64,000 nt of DNA from Serratia proteamaculans (GCF_008830365.1 NZ_WBKI01000004.1:62001-126000), one strand, 5' to 3'. Positions 18,448 through 27,723 are shown, numbered from the stretch's first letter. Numbers and translations: made by a program. The notes: generated from the letters alone by a model not told the origin.

Positions 18448-18891
18448 ATGTCAGTCAACGCGTTTATCGGTAGCTGGTCATTGGTATCTTCCGTGTTCAA
18501 AGGGGAAGACGGCAAGGTCAATCACCCGCTGGGCGAGCAGGTGTTGGGTCGCATTAACTACGAGCCCAATGGCACCATGGCGGCGCAGCTCTACAGCGCC
18601 ACCCGGCCACGTTTTGCCGCCGAGGATCTGGCGCAGGGCACCGGGCAGGAAACCCACGCCGCTTTTATCAATATGATTTGTTATTTTGGTCGCTATCAGG
18701 TGGATGAGAGCGACCAGCGGATAGTGCATCAGGTTGAAGGTAGCTCGTTCCCCAATTGGATCGGTAGCCGACAGGTGCGCTTTTATCATTTCACCGGCGA
18801 TCGCCTCCAGCTTCGCACTGTACCGTTGCAGCTTGGCAACGGCGTGCAGATCGGCGAACTGGTGTGGCAACGGATAGGAGCCACCTTATGA
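18448..18891 (+). CDS. Lipocalin-like domain protein
   Basis: A 147-residue cytoplasmic protein without signal peptide that matches the lipocalin-like family (Pfam Lipocalin_5 type): FIGSWSLVSSVFK opens the barrel, with GRINYEPNGTMAAQLYS, YFGRYQVDESDQRIVHQVEGSSFPNWIG and RFYHFTGDRLQLRT following. Such proteins are often found beside detoxification or biosynthetic enzymes and have no assigned activity. Its stop overlaps the start of the next gene (ATGA), so the two are translationally coupled. AAAGGAG is the ribosome site. Confidence 0.82.
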   Translation: MSVNAFIGSWSLVSSVFKGEDGKVNHPLGEQVLGRINYEPNGTMAAQLYSATRPRFAAEDLAQGTGQETHAAFINMICYFGRYQVDESDQRIVHQVEGSSFPNWIGSRQVRFYHFTGDRLQLRTVPLQLGNGVQIGELVWQRIGATL

Positions 18892-19556
18892 TCACTGTTC
18901 ACCATCTGAATAACTCACGTTCGCAACGCATCCTGTGGTTTTTGGAAGAATTGGATGTGCCCTATCAGGTGCAGCGCTACCAGCGCGATCCGCAAACCAT
19001 GCTGGCGCCCCCGGAGTTGAAGAGGATCCATCCGCTGGGCAAGTCGCCGGTAATCGTCGATGGCGATCTGACGCTGGCGGAGTCCGGCGCCATTATTGAA
19101 TACCTGCAGGAAGCCTATGATGCACAGGGGCAGTTTATGCCGACGGACTACCACGCCCGTCAGCAGTTCCGATATTGGCTGCATTATGCCGAAGGTTCGC
19201 TAATGCCGCTGCTGGTGATGAAACTGGTCTTTAGCCGGCTGGGGCAACCGCCGATCCCCTGGTTGTTGCGGCCGGTGGCAGGGGCCATTGGCAAAGGGGT
19301 GCAGCGGGAGTATCTGGATAAGCAGATCGCGCCGCATTGCGACTATCTGGAACAGCACCTGAACAAAAGTACCTGGTTTGTCGGCAACGAGTTCAGCGCG
19401 GCGGATATCCAGATGAGTTTCCCACTGGAAGCAATGGCGGCACGCGGTGCATTGGACGGTTGCCCTAAGCTGCGCGGTTATCTGCAGCGCATTCATACAC
19501 GCCCGGCCTACCAGCGGGCGCTCGAGCAGGGTGGGCCTTATGACCTGCTGAGCTGA
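18888..19556 (+). CDS. Glutathione S-transferase family protein
   Basis: A 222-residue GST with a thioredoxin-like N-terminal domain (MITVHHLNNSRSQRILWFLEELDVPYQV; the SRSQR serine is the probable catalytic residue; GKSPVIVDGDLTLAESGAIIEYL is the glutathione gamma-glutamyl site) and an all-helical C-terminal domain (FSAADIQMSFPLEA). It is like E. coli-type GSTs and yeast GTT1. ATG 18888 overlaps the previous stop and has GGAG nine bases before it. The electrophile it handles is unknown. Confidence 0.88.
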   Translation: MITVHHLNNSRSQRILWFLEELDVPYQVQRYQRDPQTMLAPPELKRIHPLGKSPVIVDGDLTLAESGAIIEYLQEAYDAQGQFMPTDYHARQQFRYWLHYAEGSLMPLLVMKLVFSRLGQPPIPWLLRPVAGAIGKGVQREYLDKQIAPHCDYLEQHLNKSTWFVGNEFSAADIQMSFPLEAMAARGALDGCPKLRGYLQRIHTRPAYQRALEQGGPYDLLS

Positions 19557-19603
19557 GGGAATGGGCTATACTCGATGAGGTCAACCTTCATCGGAGGTAG
19601 CCC

Positions 19604-20011
19604 ATGGCTACGCAAATTTTTGTTAACCTGCCGGTGGGCGATCTGCCCGCATCGGTGGCGTTTTTCACCCAGTTGGGCTTTAGCTTCAACCCACAGTTTA
19701 CCGATGACACCGCCGCCTGCATGGTGGTCAGCGACAGTATCTATGTGATGCTGCTGACCCACGACAAATTCAAAATGTTCACCCCGAATCCGATTGGCGA
19801 CGCCAGGAAGGCGACCGAGGTTTTGCTGTGCCTGTCGCAGCCCGATCGGGCTGCGGTGGACGCTCTGGTGCGCAAGGCGATTGCCGCCGGGGGCAACACC
19901 TATAACCAGCCACAAGATTACGGCTTTATGTACGGCCACGGTTTCCAGGATTTGGACGGTCATATCTGGGAACTGATGTACATGGATGAAAAGGCCGCAC
20001 AGGCTCAGTAA
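19604..20011 (+). CDS. VOC (glyoxalase/extradiol dioxygenase fold) family protein
   Basis: The 135 residues form two beta-alpha-beta-beta-beta modules of the vicinal oxygen chelate superfamily: IFVNLPVGDLPASVAFFTQLGFSFNP at the start and GFMYGHGFQDLDGHIWELMYMD at the end. The DPDGHxWEL-like motif supplies the metal-binding Glu. This subgroup (lactoylglutathione lyase-like, YaeR/PhnB-related) includes many proteins of unknown substrate. ATCGGAGG precedes the ATG. It lies close after the GST gene but has its own promoter space. Confidence 0.85.
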   Translation: MATQIFVNLPVGDLPASVAFFTQLGFSFNPQFTDDTAACMVVSDSIYVMLLTHDKFKMFTPNPIGDARKATEVLLCLSQPDRAAVDALVRKAIAAGGNTYNQPQDYGFMYGHGFQDLDGHIWELMYMDEKAAQAQ

Positions 20012-20347
20012 CCCTTTTGCCCTCCGTTCGGGGGGCTTTCCCATCAGATTTACCTATGTGACAAATACCGTCTTTTCGATAATGATGGATCCCAATACTT
20101 TTCTGCATAAATTGCCGCGATCTTTGGTTGATCAGAGGGTATATAAGGCTGGATAATCGTTTGCCTTGAATAAACCACCGCAAATCACCCGCATCACGCA
20201 TTGAGAGTTAATCGTTTGCCTTTGTGAGCGCCGCCAGTTGGCGACGTGAGTAAAGTACCGGAAAGCAAACGATACCTTACAAAACAGGCGTGAGCGGAAT
20301 AACAAGCCTTTGAAACGGGCTGGCAATGAAACACAGGGGACAGCAAC
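20012..20347 (+). promoter_or_regulatory. Long leader/promoter region of ghxP with a thrice-repeated ATCGTTTGC element
   Basis: Three copies of ATCGTTTGC occur: 20156-20164 and 20211-20219 in direct orientation (shared TAATCGTTTGCCTT), and 20265-20273 inverted. Copies two and three face each other as a long inverted repeat that encloses a CGCC-AGTT-GGCG hairpin near 20230-20242, so the transcript could fold into a two-storey stem. CGTTTGC is also half of the PurR operator consensus, and PurR control of E. coli yjcD is known, so both DNA operator and RNA structure are possible. I saw no known purine riboswitch core. Confidence 0.6.
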
Positions 20348-21709
20348 ATGTCGAATTCTCAAGCGAATAACGCCGTTAAACCAAAAGGCGGGCTTGATGG
20401 CTATTTTAATATTTCTGCGCGTGGCAGCAGCGTACGTCAGGAAGTGGTGGCGGGGTTAACCACCTTCCTGGCGATGGTTTACTCGGTGATCGTGGTGCCG
20501 AGCATGCTGGGCAAGGCCGGTTTCCCGCCAACGGCGGTGTTTGTTGCCACCTGTCTGGTCGCCGGTCTGGGCTCGCTGCTGATGGGATTATGGGCGAATT
20601 TGCCGATGGCCATCGGCTGTGCGATTTCACTGACGGCTTTCACCGCCTTTAGCCTGGTGCTGGGCCAACACATCAGCATTCCAGTGGCGTTGGGCGCGGT
20701 ATTCCTGATGGGCGTGCTGTTTACCATTATCTCGATAACCGGCATCCGCGCCTGGATCCTGCGTAATCTGCCGATGGGCGTGGCGCACGGTACCGGCATT
20801 GGTATCGGCCTGTTCCTGTTGCTGATCGCCGCTAACGGCGTGGGCCTGGTGGTGAAGAACCCACTGGATGGCCTGCCGGTGGCGCTGGGCGCCTTCACTT
20901 CATTCCCGGTGGTGATGACGCTGCTCGGGCTGGCGGTGATTTTTGGTCTGGAGAAACTGCGCGTGCCGGGCGGTATCCTGTTGGTGATTATCGCCATTTC
21001 GGTAATTGGCCTGGTGTTTGACCCGGCGGTGAAATATCAGGGTCTGTTTGCCATGCCAAGCCTGGCGGATGCCAACGGCCATTCGCTGATCTTCAGCCTG
21101 GATATCATGGGGGCATTGCAGCCGTTAGTATTGCCAAGCGTGCTGGCGCTGGTGATGACGGCAGTATTTGACGCCACCGGCACTATCCGTGCGGTGGCCG
21201 GTCAGGCCAATCTGCTGGATAAAGACGGGCAGATTATCAACGGCGGCAAAGCGCTGACTTCGGACTCCCTGAGCAGCATTTTCTCCGGTCTGGTGGGCGC
21301 AGCCCCGGCGGCGGTGTATATCGAATCTGCCGCAGGGACTGCAGCAGGCGGTAAAACCGGCCTGACTGCGACCGTGGTCGGTCTGTTGTTCCTGATGATC
21401 CTGTTCCTGTCACCGTTATCTTATCTGGTGCCGATTTACGCGACCGCACCGGCGCTGATGTATGTGGGCCTGCTGATGCTGAGCAACGTCACCAAGCTGG
21501 ACTTCAACGACTTTGTTGATGCGATGTCCGGCCTGCTGTGCGCGGTGTTTATCGTACTGACCTGTAATATCGTCACCGGCATCATGCTGGGCTTTAGCTC
21601 ACTGGTGATTGGCCGTATCTTCTCCGGTGAATGGCGTCGGTTGAATATCGGCACCGTGCTGATCGCCGTAGCCCTGGTGGCGTTCTATGCCGGCGGTTGG
21701 GCAATCTAA
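20348..21709 (+). CDS. ghxP: Guanine/hypoxanthine permease GhxP
   Basis: A 453-residue inner-membrane NCS2-family (AzgA-like) proton symporter, nearly collinear with E. coli YjcD/GhxP. Key stretches are [80 protein letters not shown] and [18 protein letters not shown]; about 12-14 membrane segments are visible. It takes up guanine and hypoxanthine for salvage. The 336-base leader with repeated PurR-like half sites suggests purine control. A terminator follows at 21723, and yjcE lies downstream as in E. coli. Confidence 0.93.
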   Translation: MSNSQANNAVKPKGGLDGYFNISARGSSVRQEVVAGLTTFLAMVYSVIVVPSMLGKAGFPPTAVFVATCLVAGLGSLLMGLWANLPMAIGCAISLTAFTAFSLVLGQHISIPVALGAVFLMGVLFTIISITGIRAWILRNLPMGVAHGTGIGIGLFLLLIAANGVGLVVKNPLDGLPVALGAFTSFPVVMTLLGLAVIFGLEKLRVPGGILLVIIAISVIGLVFDPAVKYQGLFAMPSLADANGHSLIFSLDIMGALQPLVLPSVLALVMTAVFDATGTIRAVAGQANLLDKDGQIINGGKALTSDSLSSIFSGLVGAAPAAVYIESAAGTAAGGKTGLTATVVGLLFLMILFLSPLSYLVPIYATAPALMYVGLLMLSNVTKLDFNDFVDAMSGLLCAVFIVLTCNIVTGIMLGFSSLVIGRIFSGEWRRLNIGTVLIAVALVAFYAGGWAI

Positions 21710-21722
21710 TCGGTTTGTCGTT

Positions 21723-21752
21723 TCCCCCGTCGCTTCGGCGGGGGATGTTTTA
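21723..21752 (+). terminator. Terminator of ghxP
   Basis: CCCCCGTCG, CTT, CGGCGGGGG forms a strong GC stem followed by ATGTTTTA, 14 bases after the stop. Confidence 0.8.
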
Positions 21753-21905
21753 TCCCCATTTCTACTTCAGATAAGTCTCCTTCTGCCGTTACTGCATTTT
21801 GAATGGCACAACAAGCTTTAACCGCTGTAAAAAAAGTGATCTACTATCGGGGGCATACTCCGGCTATGTGCTGTTGTGGTTTGAACCCTAGAGTCTAAGG
21901 AAAGC

Positions 21906-23555
21906 ATGGAAATCTTTTTTACAATCCTCATCTTAATTTTGGTGGTCTCCCTGTCCGGGGTGGTGACGCGTATGTTGCCGTTCCAGGTACCGCTGCCGTT
22001 AATGCAAATCGGTATCGGGGCGCTGCTGGCCTGGCCACATTTCGGGCTGCACGTCGATTTTGATCCCGAACTGTTTCTGGTGCTGTTTATCCCGCCGTTG
22101 CTGTTTGCCGATGGCTGGAAAACCCCAACCCGCGAATTCTTGCACCACGGCCGTGAAATCCTTGGTCTGGCGCTGGTGCTGGTGCTGATTACCGTGGTCG
22201 GCGTGGGTTACCTGATTTACGCCATGGTGCCGGGGATCCCGCTGGTTGCGGCGTTTGCGCTGGCGGCGGTACTGTCGCCCACCGATGCCGTGGCGCTGTC
22301 CGGTATCGTCGGTAAAGGGCGTATTCCGAAGCCGATCATGGGTGTGTTGGAGGGCGAGGCGCTGATGAACGACGCGTCCGGCCTGGTTTCACTCAAATTT
22401 GCCATTGCGGTGGCGATGGGCACCATGGTGTTTACCGTGGGTGGCGCGACCCTCGAGTTTCTTAAGGTGGCGATTGGTGGCCTGCTGGCTGGCGTGGCGG
22501 TCACCTGGCTCTACAGTAAGTCGTTGCGCGTAATGAGCCGCTGGAGTGGTGACGACCCGGCGACACAAATCGTGTTCCTGCTGTTATTGCCGTTTGCCTC
22601 TTACCTGATTGCCGAACACATTGGCGTCTCCGGTATCCTGGCTGCGGTCGCCGCGGGGATGACCATCAGCCAGTCCGGCGTGATCCGCAACGCACCACTG
22701 GCGATGCGTCTGCGTGCGAACAGCGTCTGGGCGATGCTGGAATTTGTATTCAACGGCATGGTATTCATCATGTTGGGTCTGCAACTGCCGGGGATCCTGG
22801 AAACCTCCATCCTGCAGGCGGAACTGGATCCGACCATTCAGACCTGGTACCTGTTTGCCGATGTCGCCATTATCTACGGCGCGTTATTGATATTACGTTT
22901 CACCTGGCTGTGGCTGATGAAAAACGCCAGCCGCCGCTTTATGAAAAAACGGCCGTTGCAGTTTGGTGATTTCACCACGCGTGAACTGTGGGTGGCGTCG
23001 TTCGCCGGGGTACGCGGGGCGATTACGCTGGCCGGTGTGCTGTCTATTCCACTGCTGCTGAGTGACGGTAGCGCCTTCCCGGCGCGCTATCAGTTGGTGT
23101 TTATCGCCGCCGGTGTGATCCTGCTTTCGCTGATTGCCGGTGTCATGGCGCTGCCGCTGTTGTTGCGCGGCGTACAGGTGGCAGACAAGAGCGTCAGCAA
23201 GAGTGAAGAGCGGATGGCGATTGCCATGGCGGCTGAGGTGGCGATCGAAAGCATCAACAAAATGGAAGAACGCCTGGCTGTCGATACCGAGGAAAATATC
23301 GATCCGCAGGTGCTGAAAGAAATCAGTTCGCGGGTGGTGGGGGCGCTACGGCGGCGTATCACCACCAAAGACGATATCGAGAATGCGCTGATGCTGGAAA
23401 ACCTCGAGCGGCGCTTCCGCCTGACGGCGCTGCGTGCTGAACGTGGTGAGTTGTATCACCTGCGCGCCACGCAGAAAATCAGCAATGAGACGCTGCAAAA
23501 ACTGTTGCACGATCTCGACCTGCTGGAAGCGCTGTTGATAGAGCGCGAAGGCTAA
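21906..23555 (+). CDS. yjcE: CPA1-family Na+/H+ antiporter YjcE
   Basis: A 549-residue inner-membrane cation/proton antiporter with the length of E. coli YjcE. Twelve or so membrane helices fill residues 1-420; LAAVLSPTDAVALSGIVGKGRIPKPIMGVLEGEALMNDASGLV holds the ion-binding Asp residues (PTDA and ND) of the CPA1 family; about 120 hydrophilic C-terminal residues with coiled-coil character form a cytoplasmic tail. Physiological ions are presumed Na+ or K+; this is family knowledge, not shown by the sequence. TAAGGAAAGC precedes ATG 21906. Confidence 0.92.
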   Translation: MEIFFTILILILVVSLSGVVTRMLPFQVPLPLMQIGIGALLAWPHFGLHVDFDPELFLVLFIPPLLFADGWKTPTREFLHHGREILGLALVLVLITVVGVGYLIYAMVPGIPLVAAFALAAVLSPTDAVALSGIVGKGRIPKPIMGVLEGEALMNDASGLVSLKFAIAVAMGTMVFTVGGATLEFLKVAIGGLLAGVAVTWLYSKSLRVMSRWSGDDPATQIVFLLLLPFASYLIAEHIGVSGILAAVAAGMTISQSGVIRNAPLAMRLRANSVWAMLEFVFNGMVFIMLGLQLPGILETSILQAELDPTIQTWYLFADVAIIYGALLILRFTWLWLMKNASRRFMKKRPLQFGDFTTRELWVASFAGVRGAITLAGVLSIPLLLSDGSAFPARYQLVFIAAGVILLSLIAGVMALPLLLRGVQVADKSVSKSEERMAIAMAAEVAIESINKMEERLAVDTEENIDPQVLKEISSRVVGALRRRITTKDDIENALMLENLERRFRLTALRAERGELYHLRATQKISNETLQKLLHDLDLLEALLIEREG

Positions 23556-23584
23556 TACCCACGGGGCCGCAGATGCGGCCCCGT

Positions 23585-24472
23585 TCATTTCACCGGCGGC
23601 CAGTAGTCGCGACAGCAGGCTATCCAGGCCTGGGCGCTGTGCGACAGGTAACTGCCCTGGCGCCAGATCAACCCGACTTTCCATTCCATACGTGGCTCCA
23701 GCGGTAGCCAGAGCAGGCTTTCTTTATCCAGCCACTGGCAGACCGGTTCCGGCAGGGTGGCGATACCGACCCCTGCCTGCACCATCGACGCCAGAAAATC
23801 CCATTGCCCGCTGCGCACTGCTATCTGTGGCTCAAAACCGGCCTGACGGAAGGCTTTCATCAGCATTTTGTAGAGCGCAAAGTCTTCGTTATAAAGCAGG
23901 ATCGGCCAGTTGGCCAATTCATTGATATTGATGCTGGTGCGGTTCAGCCAGTGGGATGTGCGCGGTGTGACCACGCACATCGGGTGAGCGAGTAATGGCA
24001 GGAAGGTCAGTGGCTGATCGGAATCAACCGGCAGAATAGTCATTGCCAGATCCAGTTCACCGGACATCACCGCCTGCTCAACCGACAGCCCGCCCAGCTC
24101 TGAGATTTTCAGCTCGATACCGGGATAGGTCTGGCGGAACTGACGGATCAAATCGGCAATCTGCCGGCCAACCATCGGCGGAATACCCAGCCGCAGCACC
24201 CCTTTTTTTACCGAACTGATGTCTTCCAGCTCCGCCTCCAGCTGGCGGAATTCATCGATAATCGCCAGACCGCGCTGATACACCGCCTGGCCGCTGTCGG
24301 TCAGGTGCAGCTTGCGCCCTTCGCGGATCAGCAGCGTGCACTCCAGCTCCTCTTCCAGATGGCGCAGCATCTTGCTGATGGTCGGCTGGGTGACGAACAA
24401 TTTTTCGGCCGCGCGGGTAAAGCTTTGTTGCCGCACTACTTCGACGAAGTAGCGCAAAGTGCGGACATCCAC
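23585..24472 (-). CDS. cidR: LysR-family regulator of the cid locus
   Basis: A 295-residue LysR regulator (HTH about 1-60: MDVRTLRYFVEVVRQQSFTRAAEKLFVTQPTISKMLRHLEEEL; effector domain about 90-290) divergent from cidA-cidB. This is the CidR arrangement, where the regulator activates the holin-like genes in response to weak acids such as acetate. The start is a GTG at 24472 with GAGGAG eight bases upstream. The symbol is given from context and resemblance. Confidence 0.82.
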   Translation of the reverse strand: MDVRTLRYFVEVVRQQSFTRAAEKLFVTQPTISKMLRHLEEELECTLLIREGRKLHLTDSGQAVYQRGLAIIDEFRQLEAELEDISSVKKGVLRLGIPPMVGRQIADLIRQFRQTYPGIELKISELGGLSVEQAVMSGELDLAMTILPVDSDQPLTFLPLLAHPMCVVTPRTSHWLNRTSININELANWPILLYNEDFALYKMLMKAFRQAGFEPQIAVRSGQWDFLASMVQAGVGIATLPEPVCQWLDKESLLWLPLEPRMEWKVGLIWRQGSYLSHSAQAWIACCRDYWPPVK

Positions 24473-24610
24473 GTTGGGTTCTCCTCAGGGACAATACCCT
24501 CGGGAAATTATTCCCTGATGGCATGATGTTGATAATTTTAATTCATTTCATGGGAGGTTTCCTGGCTGCGTATACTGTAAACCGTGAATTTTTGTTTAAG
24601 GTCATCTTTC

Positions 24611-25033
24611 ATGTTACTGGCGTTACGCCATGCTGCTCCCTCTTTGCTGGCCCGCTTGCAGGTGCCGATCCAGGTTGTCTTATACGCGGTGTTATTTTTG
24701 ATTGCCGATCGGCTGGTGCAACAGTTTCATCTGCCGCTGCCCGCCAATATTATCGGCATGTTAATGCTGTTGGCGCTGATCTTGCTGCGTATTCTGCCGT
24801 TGAACTGGGTCAGGGCGGGTTCTCGCTGGCTGCTGGCCGAGATGCTGTTGTTCTTCGTCCCGGCGGTGGTGGCGGTGGTTAACTATGCCCAACTGCTGAT
24901 GGTAGAAGGCTGGAAGATTTTCCTGGTGATTGCGGTCAGCACTACGCTGACGTTGGGCGCGACGGGTCTGGTGGTCGATCGGGTCTATCGACTGGAAGTC
25001 TGGCTGCAGCGGCGAAAACAGCGCGATGAATGA
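24611..25033 (+). CDS. cidA: CidA/LrgA-family holin-like membrane protein
   Basis: A 140-residue membrane protein with four hydrophobic segments and the LrgA/CidA mark LPLPANIIGMLMLLALI and LLAEMLLFFVPAVVAVV. Family members resemble phage holins and modulate murein hydrolase activity, cell lysis and overflow metabolism. ATG 24611 is chosen (AAGG nine bases upstream); an in-frame GTG 27 bases earlier is an alternative. The end overlaps cidB by eight bases, so the two are co-translated. Confidence 0.88.
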   Translation: MLLALRHAAPSLLARLQVPIQVVLYAVLFLIADRLVQQFHLPLPANIIGMLMLLALILLRILPLNWVRAGSRWLLAEMLLFFVPAVVAVVNYAQLLMVEGWKIFLVIAVSTTLTLGATGLVVDRVYRLEVWLQRRKQRDE

Positions 25034-25715
25034 TTTTACCCTTAGCATCGCCTGCTTTCTGGTGACGCTGGCGCTGTACTTCGCCAATAAAAAACTCTAC
25101 CGCCGCCGCCGTACCTTACTGCTGATGCCACTGGTGCTGACCCCGATGATCCTGGTGCTGTTGCTGGTGGTCACCCATATTTCGTACCAGGATTACATTG
25201 GCGAAACTCACTGGTTGCTGTGGCTGTTGGGGCCGGCCACTATCGCCTTCGCGGTGCCGGTGTACGAGAATCTGCATATCATTCGTCGCCATTGGCTGTC
25301 GCTCAGCGCCGGGGTGCTGACGGCGGTGCTGGTGGCGGTTTACAGCTCGGTGTGGCTGGCACGCCTGCTGACATTGCCGGAAGAGGTGCAACGCAGTCTG
25401 GCGGTGCGATCCATCACCACGCCGTTTGCCCTGGAAGCCGCCAAACAGATGGGCGGGCAGGCGGATCTGGTGGCGCTGTTCGTGGTGATCACCGGGGTGT
25501 TCGGCATGGCGGTGGGGGACATGCTGTTCCTGCGGTTGGCGGTGCGCAGCAGTCTGGCTAAAGGTGCCGGGCTCGGGGCATCGTCGCACGGTGCCGGTAC
25601 CGCGAAAGCTTATGAGATGGGGCAGGAAGAAGGCGTCGTCTCCAGCCTGGTGATGATGTTGGCGGGGATTATCACAGTGATTGCCGCCCCACTGATAGGG
25701 CAACTGATGTGGTAA
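25026..25715 (+). CDS. cidB: CidB/LrgB-family membrane protein
   Basis: A 229-residue protein of the LrgB family with seven predicted membrane segments. Typical stretches are LLGPATIAFAVPVYENLHIIRRHW, SITTPFALEAAKQMGG and SSHGAGTAKAYEMGQEEG, all highly conserved in E. coli YohK/LrgB. It acts with CidA; in plants and some bacteria LrgB-type proteins transport glycolate, glycerate or pyruvate, so the pair may be an exporter rather than a lysis device. Confidence 0.9.
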   Translation: MNDFTLSIACFLVTLALYFANKKLYRRRRTLLLMPLVLTPMILVLLLVVTHISYQDYIGETHWLLWLLGPATIAFAVPVYENLHIIRRHWLSLSAGVLTAVLVAVYSSVWLARLLTLPEEVQRSLAVRSITTPFALEAAKQMGGQADLVALFVVITGVFGMAVGDMLFLRLAVRSSLAKGAGLGASSHGAGTAKAYEMGQEEGVVSSLVMMLAGIITVIAAPLIGQLMW

Positions 25716-25737
25716 GCCTGCGGTTGTATCGCCGATG

Positions 25738-25761
25738 GAGGGCCATATCGACATGGCCCTC
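25738..25761. terminator. Hairpin between cidB and the convergent amidotransferase-like gene
   Basis: GAGGGCCAT and ATGGCCCTC pair perfectly around a six-base loop in the short space between two convergent genes. It lacks a T tract on either strand. Confidence 0.55.
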
Positions 25762-25774
25762 ATTATCCGCTTTG

Positions 25775-26470
25775 TCAGGCCGTTGCAGCGGTCTTGATCA
25801 GTTCTACCACCAACGGGGAGAGCTCGTTACGTAATGCCGCACGTTCAGACTGGAACAGCGTGGCAGCGTAAAAACGGTGCCCCGGCAATTCCACTGACCG
25901 CACGTCACCTTCGCTGTCATGCCCGCTGATAATCAGCGGATGCCGCTGTAAATCGGAAACAAACTCCGGGTTAACGCCGAAGTTACAGTGGTAGCCTTCA
26001 TGTGTTTCCAGCTTGCCGTAGACACGGGCGGCCAGCGTATTCGGTTGGAAAAGAATGGCACCGCTTTTTTCGACCAGCGAACAACTCAGCGGAGCAATCA
26101 CCAACCGGCCACCGCTGTCGGTTTCCGCATGTCCGGCATCGTGCCAGCCCATGACGTTACGGGCGTATTCCACAATCGCATACTGGAAGCCACCGCAGGA
26201 GCCGAGGAAGGGGACGTTCTGCTCACGGGCATGGCGGATCGCCATAAAGGCACCGTCGTCATGATTATACGGGCTGCCGGGCACCACCCAGATCGCATCA
26301 TAGCCTTGCAGTACCGAGGGGGCAGTAATGGTTGCTGTGGGCAGCCAGTGAGATTGGATATCGACGTTAAGGTGTGTGGCGGTAAGCTGGAGAGCAATTG
26401 GGATGGCCTGGTGAGAAACGGCCTCGGGTTTGTAGTCACCGACCAGAGCAATGCGAACTTGAGCTTTCAT
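25775..26470 (-). CDS. Class I glutamine-amidotransferase-fold protein (CTP-synthase C-domain related)
   Basis: A 231-residue stand-alone protein with the class I amidotransferase fold. It carries ALVGDYKPEAVSH at the start, WVVPGSPYNHDDGAF (like the CTP synthase PGGFG loop) and a nucleophile elbow FLGSCGGFQ with Cys92. The usual terminal triad motif HPE is replaced by ATLFQSE, so the catalytic His seems missing and glutaminase activity is doubtful. No synthetase domain gene is adjacent. Two ATG codons in tandem (26473, 26470) share one AGGA site; I take the second. Function unknown. Confidence 0.75.
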   Translation of the reverse strand: MKAQVRIALVGDYKPEAVSHQAIPIALQLTATHLNVDIQSHWLPTATITAPSVLQGYDAIWVVPGSPYNHDDGAFMAIRHAREQNVPFLGSCGGFQYAIVEYARNVMGWHDAGHAETDSGGRLVIAPLSCSLVEKSGAILFQPNTLAARVYGKLETHEGYHCNFGVNPEFVSDLQRHPLIISGHDSEGDVRSVELPGHRFYAATLFQSERAALRNELSPLVVELIKTAATA

Positions 26471-26551
26471 CATTTCCTTTTCCTGTGCGGGTAAAAAAGG
26501 AGATTACAGTAAAGCCGAACGCCAATCTGTAGTTTTCTAAATGCGGCGCAC

Positions 26552-26576
26552 AAAAAAGCCCGGCGTTGGCCGGGCC
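26552..26576 (-). terminator. Terminator of lpxP
   Basis: On the minus strand GCCCGGCC, AA, CGCCGGGC is followed by six T residues, about 20 bases after the lpxP stop. Confidence 0.9.
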
Positions 26577-26593
26577 TTGGTTTGGGGTTTGGC

Positions 26594-27514
26594 TCAGTAC
26601 AGCGACGGGGCGCCTGCCGGCCGGGTTTTGAAGCGACGATGCAGCCACATATACTGCTCTGGCGCGCGCATGATCTCTTTCTCAACCACTTTATTCATGT
26701 AAGCCGCGGCGGCGATCTCGTCGCTGATAGGGTAATTTTCCAGTGCCGGTTGGATCAACAGATCATATCCACGGCCTTTCTCGCGACGGATCAGCACCAC
26801 CGGCACCAGCGCAGGCTTGGCCAGGCGTGCCAGCATATAGGTCCCGCTGGTGGTTGCGGCCTGATCGACGGCGAACAGCGGAGCAAACACGCTGCCACGT
26901 GGGCCGTAGTCTTGGTCCGGAGCGAACCACACGGCTTCACCGCGTTTAAGAGCCTGAACCATGCCGCGCAGGTCTTTGCGATCGAGCATGGCCTTGTTGG
27001 AACGCATACGGCCTTTGGTTTGTGCCCATTCCATTGCTTTATTGTTGTGCGGGCGGTACATCGCCATCATTGGCTGACACAGGCCCATGGCACGGCCACC
27101 CAACTCCAGCGACATAAAGTGCACGCCAATCACCAGCACGCCGCGTTGATTCTGCTGGGCTGCTTTCAGATGATTGATACCGGAAACGTTGAACCAGCGT
27201 TTGACGCGTTTATCTGACCAGAACCAGGCCATACCGGTTTCCAGCAGGCCCATGCCGAGGGATTCGAAGTTACCTGTCACTTTGTGTTCGCGCTGCGCCA
27301 CGTCCATGTCCGGGAAGCACAGTTCCAGATTACGACGAGTAATGGAAACCCGGCGCTTCAGGAATCTCATCGAGGTGCGGCCCATCCAAATACCGAGTTT
27401 GTGCAGCACCGGGTAGGGGAGTTGAACCAGTAAGAACAGAAAGGCCAAGCCGAACCAGGTAAGCCAGTAGCGCGGATGCAGTAGGGCCATTTTGAATTTT
27501 TGCGGACGCTTCAT
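26594..27514 (-). CDS. lpxP: Lipid A palmitoleoyl (or lauroyl) acyltransferase, LpxP type
   Basis: This 306-residue inner-membrane enzyme transfers a secondary acyl chain from acyl-ACP to Kdo2-lipid IVA. A single N-terminal membrane segment (about 16-38) precedes the acyltransferase domain with the HX4E motif H132/E137 (VHFMSLE). GVHFMSLELGG, LCQPMMAMYRPHNN, FAPDQDYGPRG and KEIMRAPEQYMWLHRRFKTRP agree better with E. coli LpxP than with LpxL. LpxP in E. coli is cold-induced; the long upstream region here would allow a cold-responsive leader. LpxL remains the alternative reading. Confidence 0.85.
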   Translation of the reverse strand: MKRPQKFKMALLHPRYWLTWFGLAFLFLLVQLPYPVLHKLGIWMGRTSMRFLKRRVSITRRNLELCFPDMDVAQREHKVTGNFESLGMGLLETGMAWFWSDKRVKRWFNVSGINHLKAAQQNQRGVLVIGVHFMSLELGGRAMGLCQPMMAMYRPHNNKAMEWAQTKGRMRSNKAMLDRKDLRGMVQALKRGEAVWFAPDQDYGPRGSVFAPLFAVDQAATTSGTYMLARLAKPALVPVVLIRREKGRGYDLLIQPALENYPISDEIAAAAYMNKVVEKEIMRAPEQYMWLHRRFKTRPAGAPSLY

Positions 27515-27723
27515 ATGAACTCATTTATGCATTAATTAGGGGCAGCAACCTGTAACGCACAAGGATCCCCTCAATTGCGATACGACCACTCAGACACCCA
27601 GACATCACTATCGTTTAGCCAGATTCCATAATTGACTAAATCTTTACACTCGAAGGGCGGTTCGCGCTGCTATCAGGCTTCGGAGGGATGCTGTAGGCCC
27701 GCGAAGGCGGCTCCAGGAATGTA

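Noticed and set aside
20012-20347. A classical purine riboswitch before ghxP
   Set aside because: The three-way junction with the two kissing loops and conserved TATA core is not present; the pairing is a different one.
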